DNA from: Minwuia thermotolerans | GTDB lineage: Bacteria > Pseudomonadota > Alphaproteobacteria > Minwuiales > Minwuiaceae | DNA length: 64,000 nucleotides | Reading direction: 5' to 3' | NCBI RefSeq assembly: GCF_002924445.1 | Contig: NZ_PIGG01000034.1 | Coordinates: forward strand, 147,020 to 211,019 | In this document: in pieces, positions 40,496 to 48,601 of the stretch | How positions within the stretch are numbered: position 1 is the stretch's first letter | Layout: each line of letters opens with the position of its first letter | Notes under the pieces: generated by a model | The model's database searches: none | What the model saw: the letters and a program-made list of their open reading frames with translations, nothing else | What the model was told of the DNA's origin: nothing | Translations under genes and position numbers: made by a program

Positions 40496-41268
40496 GCGGC
40501 CTCGCCGAGCTGCAGCGGCGTTTCGCCGAAAGCGTCGCCGGCAAGCCGGATCCGATACTGGACGCGCTCGTTGATGACGGCCGGCAGGCTGACCGCTTCG
40601 ACGTCTACCGCAACAACACCTTCGCCTCGCTCCGCGAGGTTCTGGCCAATACCTTCCCCGCCATTGTGGCCATCATTGGCGAGGACCTGTTCGGCCGGCT
40701 GTCGGCCGCGTTCGTGCGGCACGCGCCGCCCCGGGCGAACCATCTGCTGGACTACGGCGCGGAGTTGCCGGGGTTCATCGCCCTATCGGAGCCCTTGCAG
40801 CGATGGCCGTTCCTCGCTGATGTGGCCCGCCTCGAATGGGCGGTGAATGCGGCCTATGGCGCGCCCGAGGCGACGCCGGTCGACCCTTCCGGGCTTTCCG
40901 GGCTCGCGCCGGTAGATCTGATGGCGCTGTGTCTTGCGCTGCATCCCTCGGCGGCGCTGATCGCCTCGGACTGGCCGGTGCATGCGATCCGGATGAACCC
41001 GCAATCGGCCGCCGACCCGGCGGCGATTCAGCCCCGGCCGGAGGCAGCGCTGGTCGCGCGGCCGGAGACGGAAGTAATCTGCCTGCCATTGCATCCGGCC
41101 GAGCAGGCCTTTCTGGCCGCGCTGGCCGAGGGCCGCACGCTGGGCGAGGCCGCCGAGCGCTGTCAGCAGGCCGATCCGGGCTTCGATCTGCAGGGCGCGC
41201 TGGCGCGACATCTGGCCGGCGGACTCTTCGTCCGCGCAGGTCATGACGAAGAAGGAGAACCGAAATGA
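40492..41268 (+). CDS. bufC: DUF2063 partner of the MNIO enzyme
   Basis: The 258-residue partner of BufB, with the N-terminal domain once labelled a putative DNA-binding domain (RFDVYRNNTFASLREVLANTFPAIVAIIGEDLF near residues 35-70). In related systems it recognises the precursor for the MNIO. The start is GTG 40492, overlapping the bufB stop; its own stop overlaps the DoxX start. The C-terminal domain contains the LAALAEGRTLGEAAERC block. Confidence 0.88.
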   Translation: MSGLAELQRRFAESVAGKPDPILDALVDDGRQADRFDVYRNNTFASLREVLANTFPAIVAIIGEDLFGRLSAAFVRHAPPRANHLLDYGAELPGFIALSEPLQRWPFLADVARLEWAVNAAYGAPEATPVDPSGLSGLAPVDLMALCLALHPSAALIASDWPVHAIRMNPQSAADPAAIQPRPEAALVARPETEVICLPLHPAEQAFLAALAEGRTLGEAAERCQQADPGFDLQGALARHLAGGLFVRAGHDEEGEPK

Positions 41269-41741
41269 CGACGATGGACACGCCTCGGAGCGGTCAAGGC
41301 CTGGGCGGCCTCTATGCGGGCGTCTTCGGCCCGGTCGAGCGGGTGGGCGGCCCGCTGGTCGATCTCGCCTTCCGTCTCATCATGGCGCGCATCTTCTTCC
41401 AGTCGGGCTGGCTCAAGCTCAACGACTTCGAGAATACGGTCTTCCTGTTCCAGTACGAATACGCCGTGCCGGTGCTGCCGCCGGAGATCGCGGCGTATTT
41501 CGCCACCTTCTTCGAACTGGCGATGCCGGTTCTGCTGGTGCTGGGCTTCATGACCCGCCTCGCGGCCTTGCCATTGCTCGGCATGGCGCTGGTCATCCAG
41601 TTCGTGCTCGGCGCATCGAACCCGGCCTATTTCCAGTGGGAGCACTATTTCTGGATGCTGAGCCTCGTCTACATCTTCGTGCGCGGCGCGGGGCCGATCT
41701 CCCTCGATCACCTGATCTGGCGGAAGTCGGGTACCGTCTGA
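41265..41741 (+). CDS. DoxX-family membrane protein in the bufferin operon
   Basis: A 158-residue inner-membrane protein with four predicted helices and the DoxX opening FRLIMARIFFQSGWLKLNDF. DoxX-like proteins close many buf operons and are thought to handle redox or metal steps. It is coupled to bufC by ATGA. The end of the operon is here; the next gene, an LLM protein, has its own ribosome site after 69 bases. Confidence 0.88.
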   Translation: MTTMDTPRSGQGLGGLYAGVFGPVERVGGPLVDLAFRLIMARIFFQSGWLKLNDFENTVFLFQYEYAVPVLPPEIAAYFATFFELAMPVLLVLGFMTRLAALPLLGMALVIQFVLGASNPAYFQWEHYFWMLSLVYIFVRGAGPISLDHLIWRKSGTV

Positions 41742-41810
41742 GCCCGGTGGCCTTCCTTCCCCGCGGGCGGTCTGCCATGTTGACCGCCGGCGTCTCGGGG
41801 GAGGAGCGGC

Positions 41811-42677
41811 ATGAAATTCGGACTTAGATTCTGCAACACGGGCGCGTTCGTCGAACCGGGCCCGGCGATCGAGCTGGCCGAGGCGGCGGAGGAAGCGGGC
41901 TTCGAGAGCCTGTGGGCCATCGAGCACACCGTCGTGCCCAGGGGCTATGCGCCCAATGCGCCGCAGGTGGAGGGCGGCAAGATGGCCGGCGGCGTCGAGG
42001 ATGTGGACATGCCCGACCCGATCGTCTGGCTGAGCTTCGTCGCCGCGCGCACCAGCCGCATCAATGTCGCGACCGGCATTCTGATCCTGCCGCAGCACAA
42101 GCCGCTGCACGTCGCCAAGCAGGCCGCCACCCTGCACCGGCTGGCCGGCGGGCGCTTCATGTTGGGCGTCGGCGTCGGCTGGATGCCGGAGGAATTCGAG
42201 GCGCTGGGCGCGTCGTTCGAGCACCGGGGCCGGTTCGCCGACGAGGCGATCCAGGCCCTGCGGCGGCTCTGGGCCGACAGTCCGGCCGAGTTCCATGGCG
42301 CCCATGTCGATTTCCCGCCGCTCTACTGCGAGCCGCGACCGGCGGGCGGGCACATTCCGATCATCGTCGGCGGCCACACCAAAGCAGCCGCGCGCCGCGC
42401 CGGGCGGCTGGGCGACGGCTATTTCCCCGCGCGCGGGGCGCCGGCGGACCTGTTCCGGATCGCCCGGCAGGCGGCGGAGGAAGCGGGACGCGACCCGGCA
42501 GGCATCGAGAGCACGGCCTCCCTGCCCGACGATTCGGCCGAGCTCTCCGACTACCGGAAGATGGGCGTGGACCGGGTGACGGTGCCGGTCTCGGCGGTCA
42601 CCGGCATGCGGACGGCGGTCGCGAGTCCCGAAGAGGTTCTGTCGTGGAAGGGTTTTCTGGAAGACTGGGCGGCCTGA
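41811..42677 (+). CDS. LLM-class flavin-dependent oxidoreductase (tandem copy 1)
   Basis: A 288-residue luciferase-like protein. It opens MKFGLRFCNTGAFVEPGPAIEL and carries INVATGILILPQHKPLHVAKQ, FMLGVGVGWMPEEFEALG and IIVGGHTKAAARRAGRLGDGYFPA, the usual blocks of the F420/FMN TIGR03619 subgroup. A gagg ribosome site precedes ATG 41811. It is 23 bases upstream of a close paralog. Substrate and cofactor are not shown by sequence. Confidence 0.87.
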   Translation: MKFGLRFCNTGAFVEPGPAIELAEAAEEAGFESLWAIEHTVVPRGYAPNAPQVEGGKMAGGVEDVDMPDPIVWLSFVAARTSRINVATGILILPQHKPLHVAKQAATLHRLAGGRFMLGVGVGWMPEEFEALGASFEHRGRFADEAIQALRRLWADSPAEFHGAHVDFPPLYCEPRPAGGHIPIIVGGHTKAAARRAGRLGDGYFPARGAPADLFRIARQAAEEAGRDPAGIESTASLPDDSAELSDYRKMGVDRVTVPVSAVTGMRTAVASPEEVLSWKGFLEDWAA

Positions 42678-42700
42678 CACCGGGCAAGGGGAGCAGCGAC

Positions 42701-43570
42701 ATGAAGTTCGGACTGAGATACTGCAACACCGGGCCCTATGTGGACCCGGTCCGCGCCGTTGAACTGGCCGAGGCGGCCGAGGAGGCGGGGTTCGAGAGTC
42801 TCTGGACCGTCGAACATACGGTCGTGCCGAAGGGCTATCAGCCCAACTACCCCTATGCCGAAGGCGGCCGCATGGCCGGCGGGACCGAAGACATCGATCT
42901 GCCGGATCCGCTGATCTGGATGGCCTGGGTCGCCGCCCGCACCAGCCGGATCAAGCTGGCGACCGGCATCCTGATCCTGCCGCAGCACAAGCCGGTGCAC
43001 GTCGCCAAGCAGGTGGCGACGCTGGATCACATGGCCGGCGGACGCATCGTCCTCGGCGTCGGCGTCGGCTGGATGCCGGAGGAATTCCGCGCCCTGGACG
43101 CACCCTTCGAGGCGCGGGGCCCGGTCACCGACGAAGCGATCCGGGCCCTGCGCCGGCTCTGGGTCGACAGCCCCGCCGAGTTTCAGGGCGAACACATCCG
43201 CTTCGATCCGCTCTACTGCGAGCCCAGGCCGCCGAAGCGCCACGTGCCGATCGTCGTCGGCGGCCATTCGAAAGCGGCAGCGCGGCGCGCGGGCCGGCTG
43301 GGCGACGGTTTCTTCCCCGCCCGCGGCGCGCCCGTCGATCTGATCGATCTGGCGCGGAAGACGGCCGAAGAGGCTGGGCGCGATCCGGCCTCGGTGGAGA
43401 TCACCGTCTCCATGCCGGAAGACCCGAAGGAACTGGACGGGCTCGCCCGTCTCGGCGTCGGACGGGTCACGGTGCCGGTCTCCGCCATGGCGGGACTGAA
43501 GTCAGCCCTCCGCGGCCCCGAGGACGCGCTGGCCTGGAAGCCCCTGATCGAGGAATGGGGCGACAGTTAA
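42701..43570 (+). CDS. LLM-class flavin-dependent oxidoreductase (tandem copy 2)
   Basis: A 289-residue paralog of the upstream gene, with long identical blocks such as GVGVGWMPEEF and GGHSKAAARRAGRLGDGFFPA. The two probably arose by duplication. Start ATG 42701 follows ggggag. Its TAA is followed after 3 bases by the ATG of an AT-rich gene of very different composition, so the natural 3' flank of this operon appears to have been replaced. Confidence 0.87.
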   Translation: MKFGLRYCNTGPYVDPVRAVELAEAAEEAGFESLWTVEHTVVPKGYQPNYPYAEGGRMAGGTEDIDLPDPLIWMAWVAARTSRIKLATGILILPQHKPVHVAKQVATLDHMAGGRIVLGVGVGWMPEEFRALDAPFEARGPVTDEAIRALRRLWVDSPAEFQGEHIRFDPLYCEPRPPKRHVPIVVGGHSKAAARRAGRLGDGFFPARGAPVDLIDLARKTAEEAGRDPASVEITVSMPEDPKELDGLARLGVGRVTVPVSAMAGLKSALRGPEDALAWKPLIEEWGDS

Positions 43571-43573
43571 CCA

Positions 43574-44200
43574 ATGGTAGAGCTTCCCAAGGAATATATT
43601 GATGAGGTATTTGTCTACAAGACAGATAAAATAGCTGAACTCGGTAATCGACCGGACCGAACCATGATGATCCGGTTAGATATGGCGAGTTATTTTAGAA
43701 GTCTTGTTCATGATGGTTTGGCCGAGTGGGTGTCTGAACGATATCAAACACCTCTGCTGGTGCTTTGTCCTGAGCCAATGAGTGGGAATCCAAAACAAGA
43801 CTCTAATATTGTAATTCCCAACAATGTGAAAAAATGCGCGATCCCAATTACGGAAAAATCACATCCGCCTGGTTTCTTCCATGCGCCATATTATTTGAAC
43901 GAATATTTAGATACGCCAGTTGGTGTGCTGGCTCGCAGACCGATTACATCCAGAGATTGTATTTTATTTCTAGCTAACTATATGGGCGCAATCCATATGA
44001 AGCGTGAACTTGTCGATGGTGAGGGCAGAAGAAATATTAAGCCGAAGCAATTATATGAAATTAATCAAACTTTTAGTGTTTTTGATAATCCCGGCGTAAT
44101 GAATTTCTTCGACAATGCGGCGATACTCATTTGGCGCGCATTGAAACCACTGCGTGATGAGGTTGCCTCCTACTATGAGGGCAACGACACCGAAGCCTAG
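43574..44200 (+). CDS. AT-rich orphan gene of unknown function
   Basis: A 208-residue protein I do not recognise. It has no signal peptide or clear membrane helix. The sequence mixes charged and aromatic stretches, with DRTMMIRLDMASYFRSLVHDGLAEWV near residues 28-53, a LLVLCPEP strand, and CILFLANYMGAIHMKRELVDG near 130-148. The DNA is much richer in A/T than both neighbours and uses codons such as ata, tta and aga that they avoid, which points to recent transfer. It begins 3 bases after the LLM stop. Possible roles in defence or toxin biology are only guesses. Confidence 0.6.
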   Translation: MVELPKEYIDEVFVYKTDKIAELGNRPDRTMMIRLDMASYFRSLVHDGLAEWVSERYQTPLLVLCPEPMSGNPKQDSNIVIPNNVKKCAIPITEKSHPPGFFHAPYYLNEYLDTPVGVLARRPITSRDCILFLANYMGAIHMKRELVDGEGRRNIKPKQLYEINQTFSVFDNPGVMNFFDNAAILIWRALKPLRDEVASYYEGNDTEA

Positions 44201-44363
44201 TGAGCCGGCAACAATTGATCCAAATTGCAGTTCGTTGCTGACCCGTACTCCGCTGGATTCGTCGATACAAGACCGGATCGCCGAATCTGGTGGCGTGTCC
44301 GAGACTGGCGTGCGGAGACGGCGGGCTGGCCAGCCCGGCCATCCCCGGCCCGCCTGCGCCGCC

Positions 44364-44786
44364 TCAGCCGACGATGTCGACCGTGGCGAAGAAGTAGGCG
44401 ATCTCGTTGGCGGCGTTCTCCGGGCTGTCGGAACCGTGCACCGAGTTGGCCTCGATGGATTCCGCGAATGCCTTGCGGATGGTGCCTTCGTCGGCCTCGG
44501 CCGGGTTGGTCTTGCCCATGACCTCGCGGTAGCGGACGACGGCGTCGTCGCCTTCCAGCACCTGCACGACAACCGGTCCGGAGGTCATGAAATCGCAGAG
44601 CGAACCGAAGAACGGGCGCTCCCGGTGGACGTCGTAGAAGCCCTCGGCCTGCTCCCGGGTCAGGCGGATGCGGCGCTGGGCGATGATCTTCAGGCCCGCG
44701 CCCTCGATCATGGCGTTGATCTTGCCGGTCAGGTCGCGGCGGGTCGCGTCGGGCTTGATGATGGAGAGCGTGCGTTCGGTGGCCAT
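44364..44786 (-). CDS. ndk: Nucleoside diphosphate kinase
   Basis: Ndk transfers the terminal phosphate between nucleoside di- and triphosphates through a phosphohistidine. The 140-residue protein has [12 protein letters not shown] at the start and the catalytic H117 in NSVHGSDS. Length and motifs are normal. The reading runs toward the AT-rich gene on the other strand, and the gap of 163 bases between them has a GC-rich palindrome but no clear terminator. Confidence 0.96.
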   Translation of the reverse strand: MATERTLSIIKPDATRRDLTGKINAMIEGAGLKIIAQRRIRLTREQAEGFYDVHRERPFFGSLCDFMTSGPVVVQVLEGDDAVVRYREVMGKTNPAEADEGTIRKAFAESIEANSVHGSDSPENAANEIAYFFATVDIVG

Positions 44787-44942
44787 GGTCCTACCCCTCG
44801 TTCGGTTCGGGTCGCGTTGAGAACTCGCGCCGCCCGTGCCGGATCGGCCGCGAAAGAATGACGCCCGGCTTATAGCCGCACCGTCCTCTGCGGCCAACAG
44901 CGGCGATGCGCCGCGCCGCCGATTGCGCTATGGAAGCGCCCC

Positions 44943-46826
44943 ATGCTTGTACTGGAAGACATCACGATCCGCATCGCCGGGCGGACGCTGCTGGAGGGCG
45001 CGACCGCACGCATCGCCACCGGTCACCGCGCCGGGCTGGTCGGGCCCAACGGCACCGGCAAGACGACGCTGCTGCGCGCCATCATGGGCGAAGTGGCGAT
45101 GGACTCCGGTTCGATCGAGACTCCGCGCGGCTCGAAGATCGGCACGGTCGCGCAGGAGGCGCCGACCGGGCCCATGCCGGCGATCGAGGCGGTGCTGGCA
45201 GCCGATACCGAGCGCGCCGATCTGCTGGCGGAGGCCGAGACGGCGACGGACCCGCACCGCATTGCCGACATCCAGACCCGGCTCACCGACATCGGGGCGC
45301 ATGCCGCGCCGGCGCGCGCCGCCACCATTCTCGATGGTCTCGGCATTCACGCCGACCGTCAGGACCAGCCCTGCAGCGCATTCTCCGGCGGCTGGCGCAT
45401 GCGCATCGCGCTGGCCGCGGCGCTGTTCGCGGAGCCGGAGATCCTGCTGCTGGACGAACCGACCAACCATCTCGACCTGGAATCGACGCTCTGGCTGGAG
45501 GACTTCCTGCAGAAATACCGGCACACGGTCATCATCGTCAGCCACGACCGGGATCTGCTGAACCGCGCCGTCACCGATATCCTCCATCTCGACCAGCTCG
45601 GCCTGACGCTCTACGCGGGCAACTACGACAGCTTCGAGGAGCGACGCCGCATGGCCCAGCGCCAGCAGGCGGACCTGGCCAACAAACAGGCCGCCGAGCG
45701 CGCGCACATTCAGTCCTTCGTCGACCGGTTCCGCTACAAGGCCTCCAAGGCGCGCCAGGCGCAGAGCCGCCTGAAGATGCTGGCGAAGATGCAGCCCATC
45801 GCTGCAGTGGTCGAGGCGCGCGCGCCGCGCTTTCCGTTCGCCGAACCGCAACGGCTGGCGCCGCCGATCATCTCCATGGAGAACGTCGATGTCGGTTACG
45901 AGCCGGGGCGGCCGGTGCTGCGGCGCGTGAGTCTCCGGCTCGACGATGACGATCGCATCGCCCTGCTGGGTGCCAACGGCAACGGCAAGTCGACGCTGGC
46001 CAAGCTGATCGCCGGGCGGCTGCAGGCGGAAGCGGGCAGGGTCAGCCGGTCCTCGAAGCTGAAGATCGGTTTCTTCGCCCAGCACCAGATCGAGGATCTG
46101 AAACCCGGCCGGACGGCGCTGGACCACATACGGGAACTGCGCCCCTATGACAGCGAGACGGTGCTGCGCACGCGGCTGGACGGCTTCGGCCTCGACCACA
46201 AACGCGTCGAGACGCCGGCCGCCGAAATGTCGGGCGGCGAGAAGGCCAGGCTGGCGCTCTGCCTGATGGCGCAGGGGGAGCCGCATCTGATCATCCTGGA
46301 CGAGCCGACCAACCATCTCGACATCGACAGCCGCCAGGCGCTGGTTCAGGCGCTCAACGCCTTCGGCGGCGCGGTGATCCTGGTCAGCCATGACAGCCAC
46401 CTGGTCGAGGCCGTGGCGGACCGGCTCTGGCTGGTCGCCGGCGGCAGCGTGGAGGCGTTCGAGGGCGACATGAACGACTACAAGCGCCTGGCGCTGTCGG
46501 AGGCGGCGGAGGCCGCGCGCCCCGACCGCGCGGCCAGGGAGGGCGCGGCGAAGCCGAACCGGCGCGAAGCGCGCAAGAAGGCCGCGGACGCCCGCGCCGA
46601 GCTGTCGCCGCTGCGCAAGTCGATGCGCAAGGCCGAGAAGGACATCGAGACGCTGACGGCGCAGATCCGCCGCATCGAGGCGCATCTGCACGATCCGGAG
46701 ATCTACCGGGGCCCGCCGGAGAAACAGGCGGAGCTCAACCGTCTCAAGGCCGCGGCCGAACGCGCGGTGGCCGAGGCGGAACAGCGCTGGATGGAGGCGG
46801 CGGAGCGCCTGGAGAACGCCGGCTGA
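44943..46826 (+). CDS. ABC-F family ATPase
   Basis: A 627-residue soluble twin-ATPase protein of the ABC-F family, which act on ribosomes. The first Walker A is GPNGTGKT (residues 34-41) and the first signature is FSGGWRMR; the second half has GANGNGKST and MSGGEKARLAL. DEPTNHLD occurs in both halves, and a charged linker with the RFRYKASKARQAQSR motif joins them. The C-terminal coiled coil (about residues 560-625) resembles YheS/Uup types. No membrane helix. Monocistronic. Confidence 0.92.
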   Translation: MLVLEDITIRIAGRTLLEGATARIATGHRAGLVGPNGTGKTTLLRAIMGEVAMDSGSIETPRGSKIGTVAQEAPTGPMPAIEAVLAADTERADLLAEAETATDPHRIADIQTRLTDIGAHAAPARAATILDGLGIHADRQDQPCSAFSGGWRMRIALAAALFAEPEILLLDEPTNHLDLESTLWLEDFLQKYRHTVIIVSHDRDLLNRAVTDILHLDQLGLTLYAGNYDSFEERRRMAQRQQADLANKQAAERAHIQSFVDRFRYKASKARQAQSRLKMLAKMQPIAAVVEARAPRFPFAEPQRLAPPIISMENVDVGYEPGRPVLRRVSLRLDDDDRIALLGANGNGKSTLAKLIAGRLQAEAGRVSRSSKLKIGFFAQHQIEDLKPGRTALDHIRELRPYDSETVLRTRLDGFGLDHKRVETPAAEMSGGEKARLALCLMAQGEPHLIILDEPTNHLDIDSRQALVQALNAFGGAVILVSHDSHLVEAVADRLWLVAGGSVEAFEGDMNDYKRLALSEAAEAARPDRAAREGAAKPNRREARKKAADARAELSPLRKSMRKAEKDIETLTAQIRRIEAHLHDPEIYRGPPEKQAELNRLKAAAERAVAEAEQRWMEAAERLENAG

Positions 46827-46838
46827 GCCGGGCCGGGT

Positions 46839-47336
46839 TCAGCTGTCGTCCAGGCGGCGGAATTCGAAGGCGACGATGACCCGGTCGATGGACTGGCCGT
46901 GGGTCGAATAGGGCAGGCCGATGACCTCGCAGGAGCGGAAGTCCCCGCGCGCATTGGCGTAGGCGATCTCCCTGGCCTGCGGCAGACCGGTTTCGGCGGT
47001 GGCGAGCAGGGTCGTCCAGTAGGCGCTCGGCGCCCGCTGGTTCGGGATTTCGCCCACCTGCCGGCCCTTGAGGTTGCCGCCCATGTGCGCGTCCACATCG
47101 GTACCGGTGAGGCGGTAGACGAAGTCGACCGGATTGCGTTCGACCGAGAGCACGGCAAGATTGGGCAGCAGGTGCTTGACCTCGGCCGGGTCGAAATCCT
47201 CCCGCCGGGGCCAGATGCGCTCGCCGCGGGTCGACAGCCAGTAGCGCAGGGCGGCCTGCGTGACCTCCGAGCGCAGTCGGTCCTGCGCCTCGGCCACGGT
47301 GTCCCTGATCTTGCCGTCGTCAGGTTTCGCCAGCAT
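46839..47336 (-). CDS. PAS-domain protein (PAS_5 type)
   Basis: A protein of about 165 residues holding one PAS-like domain of the type common in Rhodospirillales. The pattern ALRYWLSTRGERIWPRREDFDPAEVKHLLPNLAVLSV, then VYRLTGTDVDAHMGGNLKGRQVGE, matches the family core. No output domain is attached, so it may sense through a partner. The start is uncertain: ATG 47336 is used, but TTG 47396 would add 20 residues. Convergent with the ABC-F gene. Confidence 0.75.
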   Translation of the reverse strand: MLAKPDDGKIRDTVAEAQDRLRSEVTQAALRYWLSTRGERIWPRREDFDPAEVKHLLPNLAVLSVERNPVDFVYRLTGTDVDAHMGGNLKGRQVGEIPNQRAPSAYWTTLLATAETGLPQAREIAYANARGDFRSCEVIGLPYSTHGQSIDRVIVAFEFRRLDDS

Positions 47337-47595
47337 CACACGCCCAGTGAAAATGCGAGTACGACCGCGCCCGAATGCAGCGGTTCCTTCGGTCAACAGT
47401 CATGCGTCACCGGCTATTCGGAAAAATGTGACAGTGGTCACGGCGCCTGTCCCGGCAGGCGCATGCGCACGGCCGGTTCACGCTTTCCCTGGTACGCGCC
47501 GCCTGGCGGGGTTTCACCGCCGGACCGCGATCACAATCTGGCCGGCAGGAACGGCGTGCCGTGACCGCGGACGCCGGCGGCAGGGAACCGGGGAA

Positions 47596-48219
47596 ATGCT
47601 CGACTGGCTACAGGCCAACAGCACGGTCATCCAACTCGTCTTCACGGCGGCGATGGTCGCCGTGTGGGTGCTCTACCTGCAGATATTCCTGACCAGCATC
47701 CGCCGCCAGAAGCGGCCCAACATCGTCATCAGCTGCGGCGCGGGCTCGGGGATGGATGCGCGCATCCTTGTCAGCAATCTGGGATTCGAGCCGATCTTCA
47801 TCGTCGACGTCATCATGACCGTGTGGACCAGCGAACAGGAACACAGGACGGTGGTCACCGACCGGAGCGAACTCAGTCCCGAACAGCTCGCCCGGCCTAC
47901 CGAAGCGACAAACCAGGGCCCGCTCAAGACCGGTGAGTACACGGACATGGGCAGTTTCCGGGAATTCGTCGAACGTGTGCGCCAGTCCGATCATGTCGAT
48001 CTCGACGGCAAGGTGGAGGGCATGGATATCAAGGTGATCGGCACCACGGCGGCCCAGTCGCGCCTGATCGCGGCGGAGCGCGAATTCGCCCTGACAGGCG
48101 AGGGACGGGACGAGCGTCTCCGGCCGACCCGCGTGGTGACGACGCAGGTCCGCTCCGGCCGCGGCCGCCGGCGATTGCGCAGGGAACTGCACGAACGCCT
48201 CCAGCCCCCTTCGTCCTGA
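47596..48219 (+). CDS. Membrane-anchored protein of unknown function
   Basis: A 207-residue protein with one N-terminal membrane helix (about residues 10-32, TVIQLVFTAAMVAVWVLYLQI) and a soluble domain. It has a beta-rich core around NIVISCGAGSGMDARILVSNLGFEPIFIVDVIM and a basic C-terminus (RGRRRLRREL). The start is ATG 47596, behind ggggaa. I do not recognise a family. It ends 5 bases from a convergent VOC gene. Confidence 0.65.
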   Translation: MLDWLQANSTVIQLVFTAAMVAVWVLYLQIFLTSIRRQKRPNIVISCGAGSGMDARILVSNLGFEPIFIVDVIMTVWTSEQEHRTVVTDRSELSPEQLARPTEATNQGPLKTGEYTDMGSFREFVERVRQSDHVDLDGKVEGMDIKVIGTTAAQSRLIAAEREFALTGEGRDERLRPTRVVTTQVRSGRGRRRLRRELHERLQPPSS

Positions 48220-48224
48220 TGGAC

Positions 48225-48593
48225 TCAGCCGCCGGTCTCGAACTGGAGTTCCACGGTCATGCCGTCGGGACCGGCGACGAAGATCTGCCTGAGCGGCAGG
48301 CCCGGCACGTCGTTCTCCCGGTACTTCAGGCCGGCGCGTTCGATCGCCGCCTTCTGGCCGTCATAGTCGCCGCCGCGAAAGGCGAAATGGTCCACCGTGC
48401 CCTTGCCCAGCGCGGCGTCGGCCAGGTCGCTGCCGACCAGATGCACCACCGCCTGGCCGCCGGCATAGAGCCAGTAGCCGGGGAAGGCGAAGTCCGGGCG
48501 GTCGCCGACATGCAGGCCGACGATTTCCTCGAAGAAGCGGCGGGTCGCTTCCAGGTCGGTGCAGCGGACATTGACGTGGTCCAGGCGCATCAT
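48225..48593 (-). CDS. VOC/glyoxalase-superfamily protein
   Basis: A 122-residue single-unit VOC protein. It opens MMRLDHVNVRCTDLEATRRFFEEIVGL, with a His at residue 6, has a His in VVHLVG and an EL/E ligand candidate in GMTVELQFE near the C-terminus. That order is typical of extradiol-dioxygenase-like or glyoxalase-like members. It starts 9 bases after the lpd stop, so it is likely the last gene of the TCA operon. Substrate unknown. Confidence 0.8.
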   Translation of the reverse strand: MMRLDHVNVRCTDLEATRRFFEEIVGLHVGDRPDFAFPGYWLYAGGQAVVHLVGSDLADAALGKGTVDHFAFRGGDYDGQKAAIERAGLKYRENDVPGLPLRQIFVAGPDGMTVELQFETGG

Positions 48594-48601
48594 CGGCCCA
48601 C

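Noticed and set aside
44051..44572. A minus-strand frame opposite the AT-rich gene and ndk region that reads like a C-terminal membrane helix (SIVAGSLGFGVVALIVGG)
   Set aside because: No start codon lies in frame near the helix, the frame crosses the real ndk gene in another phase, and the AT-rich gene explains the region on the plus strand. It remains a possible remnant but cannot be supported.
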